Source: Flavobacteriaceae bacterium | GTDB taxonomy: Bacteria > Bacteroidota > Bacteroidia > Flavobacteriales > Weeksellaceae | Assembly: GCA_031289875.1 (NCBI GenBank) | Contig: JAITOO010000071.1 | Span: 1-13,212, forward strand | Direction of reading: 5' to 3' | DNA length: 13,212 nucleotides | Shown: positions 5,876 to 13,151 of the stretch, piece by piece | How positions within the stretch are numbered: position 1 is the first letter of the stretch | How the letters are laid out: each line of letters opens with the position of its first letter | Program-made: the position numbers and the translations under genes | Notes under the pieces: model-generated | The model's database searches: none | What the model was told of the DNA's origin: nothing | What the model saw: only the letters and a program-made list of their open reading frames with translations

Positions 5876-6442
5876 TCATGAAAATTGTTGGATTTTTTCC
5901 AAGACCTCCATCACTTTGTTGAATCGAATGGATTTGATTTCCTCGAAAAAATCAATTTCTTCTCTGTGGGGCAGAAAGTCGGAAATCACGCGGAGAATGA
6001 AGTCCTGTTCGCGTTTCAGGCACATGAAAGTATAGTCTTCCATACTGATGAGCGTCCCAACGGGAATGTCCGTTGCCGTAATAAATTTGTCAGAGGTTAA
6101 AGACGGAAGATGAGGCAGTTGCGTTTTCGGCTGAGCCAATCGGAGTTTGCCGTTTTCAAAAATTTCTCCTCGATAACCGAACAGTGAAGATGCTGTAACT
6201 TCTGCCAATTCGCCCTTGCGCAATTCCGCAGGCAACGTCCTCTCCTGTCCGACAATGGCGGCAAATCCGACCAAAACGCAAAGGTCTGATTTCGGTTTGT
6301 TCAGCATTGCTTTGGCAGTGTTTTCCCTCCCAATGCCGCTTTTTGTAACTTCATACGAATGACGGAGCGAACCGAAAGAATGCAACGCTTCTTCGAGTTT
6401 TTCTTTCTCGGCTGTCATCGGTGTCAGAAGATTGATTTTCAT
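5876..6442 (-). CDS. nucleoside phosphorylase-fold protein, MTA/SAH nucleosidase-like
   Basis: A 188-residue protein I assign to the purine nucleoside phosphorylase/MTA-SAH nucleosidase superfamily by aligning it from memory with E. coli Mtn. The N-terminus MKINLLTPMTAE places Glu12 exactly on the Mtn catalytic Glu12. KSGIGRENTAKAML (34-47) matches the GIGK segment, and CVLVGFAAIVG (55-65) the glycine-rich strand. ISMEDYT (132-138) gives the ME pair that contacts the ribose, and RVISDF (151-156) keeps the Ser-Asp whose Asp is the general acid. It is about 40 residues shorter than typical Mtn, mostly in the middle, so the substrate is uncertain: methylthioadenosine, S-adenosylhomocysteine, or another purine nucleoside. 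No signal peptide is seen. It starts 13 bases after the nuoN stop and is probably co-transcribed. Confidence 0.75.
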   Translation of the reverse strand: MKINLLTPMTAEKEKLEEALHSFGSLRHSYEVTKSGIGRENTAKAMLNKPKSDLCVLVGFAAIVGQERTLPAELRKGELAEVTASSLFGYRGEIFENGKLRLAQPKTQLPHLPSLTSDKFITATDIPVGTLISMEDYTFMCLKREQDFILRVISDFLPHREEIDFFEEIKSIRFNKVMEVLEKIQQFS

Positions 6443-6455
6443 TGATTTATAATTT

Positions 6456-7850
6456 TTACCAAGCAGACGACAAGGCGTTAAAAACAGGCTGAGGGAACAC
6501 GCCTAAGGCTATAATCAGAAAAATCACAGCGATAGCGACCAGTTCGTAAATCAAAGGCGCATTTTCAGCAGATTTGATTTCTTCGTTTTGAGGTTTAAAA
6601 TACATAGCCACAATCAGTTTCAAATAATAAGCGATGCTCACGGCAGAGCCGAGAACCGCTACGATGACCAAAATAGGCTGAGTTTCGAGCGCTTGGGCAA
6701 ACAAAGTCAATTTCCCCATAAAGCCTGCCGTCAGCGGGATTCCTGCCATTGAGAGCAAAGAAACGGAGGAAGCCAAAGCCAGAATCGGATTTTTCTTTGC
6801 CAATCCGTTAAATAACTGTATATCAGAAAGTCCTTGATAAATTCTCTCTACATAAATCAAACCGATGAACACCCCGACCGTCGCCAGCGAATAGGCGAGC
6901 AGGTAAAATCCTAAAACATAGGTAGATTCTGCATTTGTATTGAAGAAAATCAACAGCAAATAGCCTGCGTGGGAAATACTGGAATAGGCGAGCATCCTCT
7001 TGGCATTTTTCTGTAAAATTCCCATAACGTTAGCGCTGACCATCGTGAGAATGGAAAGGTAAAATATAATGTGCTGCCATTGAGCTAATTGTCCGACAAA
7101 AGCATTTTCCAACAATTTGAACAGAGTTACGAAACCTGCAATTTTCACAATCGAAGCCATGAAAGAAGTAATCAGCGACGGAGAACCTTCGTACACGTCG
7201 GGCGCCCAAAAATGAAAGGGCGCAATGGAAATTTTGAACAGCAGCCCCACCATCAATAAAATGATTCCTGTTAGATATATAACCGGAAATGAGCCGATTT
7301 CAATGCTGTATTGGCGAATTTCAGAAATGCTGAAACTTCCTGTAACTCCGTAAATTAATGCAATTCCAAACAGTAAAAAACCTGTGGCAAACGCGCCGAG
7401 CAGAAAATATTTCATGGAAGCCTCGTTGGAACGCAAATCGTTTTTGTTGCTCCCCGCTAAGACATAAAGCGGAATGGAGAGGATTTCTATACCTAAAAAC
7501 AGTGTTACCAAATTTTGATGTCCAAAAAGCGTTACTACGCCGCATAATGAGAACAAAATCAGACTGTAAACCTCTGACTGGTGCCGGTCTATCAAGCGGA
7601 AAGCGAATTTTCCCAAAAGCAGAATCAGCAAAGCGGTGAAAAGACTGATTTGAGTAAAAATTTTGGCTGTCTTGTCAAAAACAAACAGTGGGGTATATCG
7701 GTCAAAAAACGAACAATCGTTGAAAAAAGAAGTTATTAACGCAGCGATTATGCCGATTATAGCAATGATTTGTGAGGATTTTCCTGCTTTAAAAACACCT
7801 GCGTAGAGGCTTAAAACTGCTGTAATAAACAGAATTACAATAACATTCAT
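6456..7850 (-). CDS. nuoN: NADH-quinone oxidoreductase subunit N
   Basis: NuoN is one of three antiporter-like subunits in the membrane arm of respiratory complex I and carries one of its proton pathways. The 464-residue product is hydrophobic throughout, with about 14 predicted transmembrane helices. Expected charged membrane residues are present: Glu122 in FLGIEIL, Lys206 in GLLFKISIAPFHFWAPDVYEG, Lys236 in ASIVKIAGF and Lys380 in GFMGKLTLF, corresponding to the conserved Glu and Lys residues of the family. Other marks are EASMKYFLLGAF (143-154) and AKRMLAYSSISHAGYLL (283-299). nuoN normally closes the nuoA-N operon, but here its upstream neighbour is rnz and no other nuo gene is visible. 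A minus-strand -7 box TATCTTTG lies 40 bases upstream of the start, so it may have its own promoter. The nucleosidase-like gene follows after 13 bases. Confidence 0.96.
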   Translation of the reverse strand: MNVIVILFITAVLSLYAGVFKAGKSSQIIAIIGIIAALITSFFNDCSFFDRYTPLFVFDKTAKIFTQISLFTALLILLLGKFAFRLIDRHQSEVYSLILFSLCGVVTLFGHQNLVTLFLGIEILSIPLYVLAGSNKNDLRSNEASMKYFLLGAFATGFLLFGIALIYGVTGSFSISEIRQYSIEIGSFPVIYLTGIILLMVGLLFKISIAPFHFWAPDVYEGSPSLITSFMASIVKIAGFVTLFKLLENAFVGQLAQWQHIIFYLSILTMVSANVMGILQKNAKRMLAYSSISHAGYLLLIFFNTNAESTYVLGFYLLAYSLATVGVFIGLIYVERIYQGLSDIQLFNGLAKKNPILALASSVSLLSMAGIPLTAGFMGKLTLFAQALETQPILVIVAVLGSAVSIAYYLKLIVAMYFKPQNEEIKSAENAPLIYELVAIAVIFLIIALGVFPQPVFNALSSAW

Positions 7851-7890
7851 CAGGTAATAAAATTTGTTTTTAGTTATTTCATTCGAATTT

Positions 7891-7898
7891 CAAAGATA
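7891..7898 (-). promoter_or_regulatory. nuoN: -7 promoter box upstream of nuoN
   Basis: TATCTTTG on the minus strand matches TAnnTTTG exactly and lies 40 bases before the nuoN ATG. The expected upstream TTG is absent at the usual distance (TTT at 22 bases), so this is a moderate call. It would let nuoN be transcribed independently of rnz, which fits its separation from the rest of the nuo genes. Confidence 0.4.
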
Positions 7899-7946
7899 AG
7901 GTTTTTCGGTTAAATGTGGAAAATAATTTGTGCAAAGAGTTTAAAA

Positions 7947-8873
7947 TCAAATCCTGTCCAGCTTTTTAAAATCAATCTTTATCAATTCTTCGGGGAGAAT
8001 GGTGTTCGGGAAAACTGTGTCGGCTTCGGTTTTGAAAACGGAAATATCTTCGTAGCGATTGGAAAAATGCCCTAAAATCAAGTATTTCACTTCGGCTTTT
8101 TTCGCAATCTGAGCCGCCTGCAATGCCGTGCTGTGTCCCGTTTTGAACGCCAGTTCTTTCATCTCGTCCAAAAAAGTGGCTTCATGGTACAAAACGTCTG
8201 CATTTTTTATAATCGGCACTATATCAACATCATACATTGTGTCAGAACAGAAAGCATAACTGTACGAATGTTCAGGCGTAAGCGTAAGGAGGTGATTTTC
8301 AATAACTTTACCATCTTGTCCGATAAAATCTTTGCCTGCCTTCAAATTTCGATAATCACAGATTTCAATTTCAGGATATTGCCGAATTTTTTCTATATCG
8401 AGCTTTCTCAGCTTAGTTTTCTCACTGAATAAGAATCCGTTAGCATAAATTCTGTGTTTTAGCGGAATTGTGTGGACTTCAATTTTTGAATCTTCATAAA
8501 TCAATTCGCTTTTTTCGGAAGTCAATTCTACAAAGTTCAAAGCAAAGTTTCCCCAACTGTGCGTCAATTTTAACTGCGTATTAATCAATTCTTTAATCCC
8601 TTTCGGGGCATAAATATTCAACGGTGTGTCCCGCCCCAGCAGGGAAAAGGAAGAAATCAATCCGATAAGCCCGAAAACGTGGTCGCCGTGCAAATGAGAG
8701 ATGAAAATATGATTGATTTTGGAAAAGCCTGTTTTGGATTTTCGAATCTGTACCTGCGTTCCTTCTCCGCAATCAATGAGAAAATGTCTGTCATTGCTGA
8801 TGAGCAGTTGCGCAGTAGGACTGGTTCTTTTGGTCGGTATGGCTGAATTGAAGCCGAGAATGACGAGTTCCAT
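7947..8873 (-). CDS. rnz: ribonuclease Z (tRNA 3' processing endonuclease)
   Basis: A metallo-beta-lactamase-fold nuclease that cuts tRNA precursors at the 3' end next to the discriminator base. The 308-residue protein has the family length. Zinc ligands are seen in ISHLHGDHVFGL (His60, His62, Asp64, His65), PLKHR (His140), FCSDT (Asp211) and GHFSNRY (His269). The HEAT motif (DVLYHEATF, 226-234) and FKTGHST (His247), typical of RNase Z, are also present. The N-terminus MELVILGFNSAIPT followed by SPTAQLL is standard and supports the start. It is cytosolic and a single-copy housekeeping gene. Its start lies 64 bases beyond the amylase terminator. No exact TAnnTTTG box is seen upstream, only near matches. 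nuoN follows after 96 bases. Confidence 0.96.
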   Translation of the reverse strand: MELVILGFNSAIPTKRTSPTAQLLISNDRHFLIDCGEGTQVQIRKSKTGFSKINHIFISHLHGDHVFGLIGLISSFSLLGRDTPLNIYAPKGIKELINTQLKLTHSWGNFALNFVELTSEKSELIYEDSKIEVHTIPLKHRIYANGFLFSEKTKLRKLDIEKIRQYPEIEICDYRNLKAGKDFIGQDGKVIENHLLTLTPEHSYSYAFCSDTMYDVDIVPIIKNADVLYHEATFLDEMKELAFKTGHSTALQAAQIAKKAEVKYLILGHFSNRYEDISVFKTEADTVFPNTILPEELIKIDFKKLDRI

Positions 8874-8936
8874 CGTTGAAATTTAATTTATTTGAAAAGT
8901 GCAAGTTACGGAAAAATTGCGAGGTATTTTAAAGTT

Positions 8937-8971
8937 AAAAAAAGCCGGACTGCAATTTTATTGCAGTCCGG
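8937..8971 (-). terminator. rho-independent terminator of the amylase gene
   Basis: A perfect 11-bp stem (CCGGACTGCAA at 8945-8955 with TTGCAGTCCGG at 8961-8971) closes a five-base loop. On the minus strand it is followed by GC and seven Ts (8943-8937). It lies 28 bases after the amylase stop and before rnz, so it separates the two transcription units. On the plus strand the hairpin is followed only by ACAAAAAG, so it acts on the minus strand. Confidence 0.92.
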
Positions 8972-8999
8972 ACAAAAAGCTATAATATAATATGAAAAT

Positions 9000-11888
9000 T
9001 TATTTTAACAATACTTTTGCATTTGCTTTTCCTGCATCAGAATTGAGGAGCAGAATGTAGCTTCCCGCAGGGTAGTTCATCGGAACATCTGCCGTACCGC
9101 CTTCTTTTTTAAGCCTTACGGTCTTCAACAATGCGCCGTTGAAATTGTAAACGGACAAAGTTACCGTCGAAGCCTTTGGAGCGCTGTATGCAATTTTTGC
9201 CGTTTTGTTCTGTGTCGGATTTTGCAGTACGGTCAGCGTAACTGCGTTATTATCAGGTTTTACAATAACATCTTCCGTGCCTAATGTATTCTTCTTGTTT
9301 CCATAAATATGAAATTCGCCGGGCTGCAAAGTAACGGACTGCCCCGTAGAAGTTACATTGAGCGTGGCATTGGTCAGCAAGTCGTACCAAGTTCCCGTAA
9401 GCGGGAATTGAGGCGTTACCGATTGCAAGGTTACGTCAAAATTGGCAACCACTACAACTTTCGATACATTGGCAGGGTCGCTGTCTGAAATGGAAGTGTC
9501 CTGTATTTTAATGATTGGCAGCAAGTTGCTGTAATTGTTATTGTTGTAGGTAAAGGTGAAATCTTTGGAACTGAACACTTTCATCTGAGTTTTCAACTTG
9601 ATGATTTTCGCCCAAGTGTCGTAAATATCTTTTCTTGCCGCTACGTTGGAATAGTTGAGCGTTGCGCCTAAAGCAGACGGTTTGGGGTCTGTACGACAAC
9701 CTGAACTGATGGTTCCGTTAGAACATAAATTGATGGATTTGTCATAGCCGAGTTCTTCAAATTCCCAAATCATTTTTGGTCCGGGAGTAGAGAACAATAC
9801 TGCACCTATCGCCTTTTGACGATCCAAAGCGGTGGCAAGCGTTTTCACATTGTACGAACCGTAAGCATTTCCGGACGCTAACGTTTTATACATCACGCGT
9901 TCTTCGTCGTGGCTTTCTGCATAACCGTCGGCACGCAGATTGTTGAATCCTTGCTTGTTGGAATCCAGCCAAGAAAGGTCGCTGCTCGTTCCCCAGCCCA
10001 TCGAAGTCTGATAGAACGGGTCGCTTTGTTTAATCCAAGGCATCATTCCGTCTTTGTAATTTGCCCATGCCTGATGTTCGGAACTTGTACCTAAATGTTC
10101 CAAAATCACATAAGAATCGGGGTCGTCTGCCCACTGAAAATCTGCGTATTTTTTAATGATGTCCACGCGGTCTTGCTGATAGGCGTTTGTACAAGATTCT
10201 GACATATCGGAACAATTTTGAGTAAATCCTTTGACCAAATCCCAGCGGATACCGTCCACTTTAAAATCTTTAATCCAGTGATTGAGAACGCGCTGTACAT
10301 AATACTGCGTTCTTGCGCTTTGGTGGTTAAAGTCAGAGCCTACGCTGTAAGCGTGCATGGCGTGGGTGTTGAAGTACGGATTCTGAGAATTTGGGTCGCC
10401 GTAATCGCCTGTAGTGCTGGTACTCCACATTCTTACCAATGGAGAGCGTCCGTAAGCGTGATTGATGGCAAGGTCTAAAATAACGGCAATTCCGTTTTGG
10501 TGGCAGAGGTCTATAAATTCCTTCATCTTGTCGGCATGTCCGTAAGCCTTGTCTATCGCCATGTGGAAAGTAGTATTGTACCCCCAAGAGTTGTTTCCTT
10601 CAAATTCCATAATAGGCATAAGCTCTATTGCATTGATATTCAGACTTTTTAAATGGTTGAATTTATCAATAGCCGCCTGCCAAGACTGTTCGTCGGTAAA
10701 ATCGCGCAGCAGCAGTTCGTAAATCACCAATTTGTCTTTGTTTGGATGCTGGAAACCGGTAACTTGCCATTGATATTCAGGCTGATTAGTCTGCAATACG
10801 GAAACGTCATATGCTTGTCCGTCAGGGTATTGAGGCATATTAGGATAGATGCTTTCAGGAATCCAAGGGTCATCGTCAGGAGCCAGAACCAGCGTAGAGA
10901 AAGGGTCTGCCACTCTCACCAATTTTGCGCTTTGAAAAGTGAAATATTGAAAAGTATAAACTTGTCCTGCGGTCAAGCCCGTCAATTCCAGCCAGAATTT
11001 GCCTGAACTCGGATCTTGTTTCATGGTGTAGGCGGCTGTCGGACTCCAGTTGTTAAAACTTCCCGCAACCAGTACGAAATCTTTGTAAGGCGCATCAAGC
11101 ACGAGCGTTGCTTTGGTCGGGTCGGAAGTGTTGTAATTGATTCCGTTTTCCAAACCTGACGGCATCGCCTGCTGCACGGTTTGATTGACCAGAGCAGAAA
11201 ATTTCTTGGTAATTATCGCAGTTCCCTGCGAAATTTTCAAAGTGTAGAATCTGTTTTCATTGACGATTTCATTGTAGGAAAAGGAAGTAACTCCGGTTTG
11301 GGTACTGATAACCGTTCCGTTGGCAGAAAGTTCGTAATTTGCCGCCCCGCCCGTGTTGGTCGCCTGAATGGGAAAGGAAGTTCCTGCGCTTACCACTGTG
11401 TTGCTGTCTTCGGCAGGAGTTACCAAACTGGCGGTAAACGACCCGACGCTGACATACAAGTCTTGGGTCTGCTGGCTGCCGTTAATGGTACGAATCAGCA
11501 TTCCGATTTTTCCGATGTTGGCAACGCCGAAAAAGGTGGTCGGAGTCAAGGTAAAGATAAATGAATTACTCCCTGTCTGGGTCAATTTTACTGCGGCTAC
11601 AGAATTGCTTGCCCATGCTCCGTCCGTGGTAGTGGGCTGAGTGGTGTTGGGTATGTTGTTTCCATTAAAATCCTGCGCCCAAGTCCAAAGATACAAATTT
11701 GTCGAACCCAACTGGGTCGTGTTTACATTGGAAAAGGTAAGGGTAATCGACTGGTTCTCCTGAAATGGCGTAGGAGATACACTAACGGTCGGCACAGTTG
11801 TAATAACTGCATTTGTCTGTAAATTTTTCGTTTGTGCTGAAAAGAAACAAGAGCTAAGCACAAAGGAAAGAAGAAAAAAATTTTTCAT
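9000..11888 (-). CDS. secreted GH13 alpha-amylase family enzyme with T9SS sorting domain
   Basis: A 962-residue extracellular starch-type glycoside hydrolase. A signal peptide (about 1-19, ending FFSAQ) is followed by two Ig-like beta domains (about 30-150 and 153-235) and an E-set/CBM48-like domain with AGSFNNWSP (275-283). The GH13 barrel runs from about 384 to 770. Catalytic regions are DLAINH (472-477, region I), GIRWD with nucleophile Asp550 (region II), ILEHLG with the likely acid/base Glu597 (region III), and SHDEER with His660 and Asp661 (region IV). A C-terminal amylase beta domain is followed by a type A T9SS sorting domain (about 883-962) with LQNPTQNK, a YNFNGALLKTV strand and the end YPAGSYILLL...KVLLK. 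It is therefore exported by type IX secretion and probably anchored or released at the surface. Exact bond specificity cannot be read. It has its own promoter and terminator, and no SusC/SusD genes are adjacent. Confidence 0.95.
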   Translation of the reverse strand: MKNFFLLSFVLSSCFFSAQTKNLQTNAVITTVPTVSVSPTPFQENQSITLTFSNVNTTQLGSTNLYLWTWAQDFNGNNIPNTTQPTTTDGAWASNSVAAVKLTQTGSNSFIFTLTPTTFFGVANIGKIGMLIRTINGSQQTQDLYVSVGSFTASLVTPAEDSNTVVSAGTSFPIQATNTGGAANYELSANGTVISTQTGVTSFSYNEIVNENRFYTLKISQGTAIITKKFSALVNQTVQQAMPSGLENGINYNTSDPTKATLVLDAPYKDFVLVAGSFNNWSPTAAYTMKQDPSSGKFWLELTGLTAGQVYTFQYFTFQSAKLVRVADPFSTLVLAPDDDPWIPESIYPNMPQYPDGQAYDVSVLQTNQPEYQWQVTGFQHPNKDKLVIYELLLRDFTDEQSWQAAIDKFNHLKSLNINAIELMPIMEFEGNNSWGYNTTFHMAIDKAYGHADKMKEFIDLCHQNGIAVILDLAINHAYGRSPLVRMWSTSTTGDYGDPNSQNPYFNTHAMHAYSVGSDFNHQSARTQYYVQRVLNHWIKDFKVDGIRWDLVKGFTQNCSDMSESCTNAYQQDRVDIIKKYADFQWADDPDSYVILEHLGTSSEHQAWANYKDGMMPWIKQSDPFYQTSMGWGTSSDLSWLDSNKQGFNNLRADGYAESHDEERVMYKTLASGNAYGSYNVKTLATALDRQKAIGAVLFSTPGPKMIWEFEELGYDKSINLCSNGTISSGCRTDPKPSALGATLNYSNVAARKDIYDTWAKIIKLKTQMKVFSSKDFTFTYNNNNYSNLLPIIKIQDTSISDSDPANVSKVVVVANFDVTLQSVTPQFPLTGTWYDLLTNATLNVTSTGQSVTLQPGEFHIYGNKKNTLGTEDVIVKPDNNAVTLTVLQNPTQNKTAKIAYSAPKASTVTLSVYNFNGALLKTVRLKKEGGTADVPMNYPAGSYILLLNSDAGKANAKVLLK

Positions 11889-11913
11889 AATGAAACAAAT
11901 TAAAAATTATCAA

Positions 11914-11946
11914 CAAAGGTAGCAATAAGTGTTCCATATACACCAA
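11914..11946 (-). promoter_or_regulatory. Bacteroidota-type promoter of the amylase gene
   Basis: On the minus strand TTG (11946-11944, within TTTG) is followed after 22 bases by TACCTTTG (11921-11914), an exact -7 consensus. The box ends 25 bases before the ATG, giving a leader of about 19 bases. It is one of the best matches in the window and indicates that the amylase is transcribed apart from the upstream regulator gene. Confidence 0.6.
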
Positions 11947-12004
11947 ATATTTTGATGAATTTTAATATGATTTTTATTAGCTTTCGTCTGTTATCCGATT
12001 ATTC

Positions 12005-12982
12005 CTAATATTTTAATTCCTGAGCATTGAGCATTTCATTTAGAAATTCCCGCTGCTTGTTGAAAAATTCTGCTCTCATCAGTTCATTGGAATGGGTAAT
12101 GAAAACAGAATGTTTTTTCAGGTACTTAATCCATTGTTTATGTTGATCATACAATTCCGGCTCATGAGTTACCAGCGGTTTTACAGAATACAGCCAGAAG
12201 TAGGAAGAGATGCTGCCGTCGCAACTTGACTGGCAACTGTTGGTCTTGATGTTCAGAGCGGAAAGAAAAATAAAGATTTTTTCTTTGGAGTCCAGCGTAC
12301 TTTCTTGAGTCATTTTTTCGGTGAAATCAATCATCTTAAAAATATCGGCTTTAAGAAGTTCCAATTCTTCATCACTGACGAGTTTTCGCCTGTAATAATA
12401 CTGCACTTCTTTGATTAACATCAGAAAAACATTTTGGTCAATGATGAACACGATATTGCTAATTTTCCTCGAGTAAAAATCCAGTTCTTTCTGCAAAGAC
12501 ACGATTTCCTGCGGCAGCACAATGTCCGAGAACGGGGTGTTGAGAGAAACCTCATGCGTTTGATCTATCCACTTATAATAGAAGAATTTAAATAAAGTAT
12601 CAAAATACACCGTAAAAACAGGAAGCATATGGTTCAGCACAATCGTAGTTTCGCTTTCTTCTGCTGCCAGTTTTTTATGAATCAAATTAGAATACTGATT
12701 CATCATAGACAGAAAAGCATTCGACGAATGGGAAATATTATTTTTAGTAAAGGCGTATCCGGTTTTATTTTCCTGTCCTATAACGGAGTCCATCGAAAAA
12801 TCCAAAATCGACGCAAGTTTGACAGCTTCGTTGAAAGTAAAACAAATATCGCTCCTTATTCTGCGGTAAACAGATTCGCTGCTCAACCCCAGTACCTCCA
12901 TGATATATTGGACGGGTTTAACGTTCTTAGGGATTCGCTCTAATATTTTTGAAACTAAATTGCTGTTTAATTCTTTTTCCAT
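12005..12982 (-). CDS. helix-turn-helix transcriptional regulator
   Basis: A 325-residue cytosolic protein with an N-terminal DNA-binding domain at about residues 22-70. The segment VQYIMEVLGLSSESVYRRIRSD (24-45) reads as a helix-turn-helix, followed by FTFNEAVKLASILDFSMD. This arrangement is common in a Bacteroidota group of single HTH regulators with a long helical C-terminal region. Residues 90-325 are predicted largely helical, with aromatic-rich stretches (FDTLFKFFYYKW, VQYYYRRKL) and no enzyme motif I recognise. A pair of cysteines in SCQSSC (250 and 254) could sense metal or redox state, which is speculative. It lies directly upstream of the amylase in the same direction, separated by 116 bases and a promoter. 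Regulation of the amylase is possible but unproven. Its own promoter overlaps an inverted repeat, suggesting autoregulation. Confidence 0.75.
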   Translation of the reverse strand: MEKELNSNLVSKILERIPKNVKPVQYIMEVLGLSSESVYRRIRSDICFTFNEAVKLASILDFSMDSVIGQENKTGYAFTKNNISHSSNAFLSMMNQYSNLIHKKLAAEESETTIVLNHMLPVFTVYFDTLFKFFYYKWIDQTHEVSLNTPFSDIVLPQEIVSLQKELDFYSRKISNIVFIIDQNVFLMLIKEVQYYYRRKLVSDEELELLKADIFKMIDFTEKMTQESTLDSKEKIFIFLSALNIKTNSCQSSCDGSISSYFWLYSVKPLVTHEPELYDQHKQWIKYLKKHSVFITHSNELMRAEFFNKQREFLNEMLNAQELKY

Positions 12983-13024
12983 GAGTTTTGTAGTGTTAAT
13001 TACAATTGCCGAATTTCAAGATTG

Positions 13025-13057
13025 CAAATGTACAAAAAATTTTTGAATAAATCACAA
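13025..13057 (-). promoter_or_regulatory. Bacteroidota-type promoter of the regulator gene
   Basis: On the minus strand TTG (13057-13055, within TTTG) is followed after 22 bases by TACATTTG (13032-13025), an exact -7 consensus. The -7 box ends 42 bases before the ATG at 12982, giving a leader of roughly 36 bases. The -33 element lies inside the 13043-13067 inverted repeat. Confidence 0.6.
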
Positions 13058-13067
13058 ATTTATTCAA
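13043..13067. promoter_or_regulatory. 10-bp inverted repeat, candidate operator over the regulator promoter
   Basis: TTGAATAAAT (13043-13052) and ATTTATTCAA (13058-13067) are perfect inverted repeats separated by the five bases CACAA. The spacer and right arm contain the TTTG of the regulator's -33 element, so a bound dimeric protein would compete with RNA polymerase. Related half-sites follow at 13074-13083 (CCGAATAAAT) and as a tandem TTTTATTCAA pair at 13176-13195. The repeat is AT-only apart from one G-C pair per arm, so chance is not excluded. Confidence 0.4.
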
Positions 13068-13107
13068 CTTTACCCGAATAAATATCTCAAACTGTTAAAA
13101 AAAACAA

Positions 13108-13133
13108 AAAACAATGACATATGTCATTGTTTT
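13108..13133 (-). terminator. 26-bp perfect palindrome, probable terminator of an off-window gene
   Basis: AAAACAATGACAT (13108-13120) is followed directly by its exact reverse complement, so the strand can fold into a hairpin of about 11 bp with a small loop. On the minus strand it continues into TT, G and a run of eight Ts. That is what a weak, AT-rich rho-independent terminator looks like for a minus-strand gene ending just beyond the right edge. The plus-strand T run is only four. The alternative is an operator for a dimeric regulator. Confidence 0.45.
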
Positions 13134-13151
13134 AGCAAAACATGAATTACA

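Noticed and set aside
10653..11006. 117-residue plus-strand frame opposite the amylase
   Set aside because: It lies entirely antisense to the GH13 gene, whose catalytic motifs fix the true frame. It has no family features.
11181..11564. 127-residue plus-strand frame opposite the amylase N-terminal region
   Set aside because: Antisense shadow of the Ig-like domains. Composition and lack of motifs match a chance open frame.
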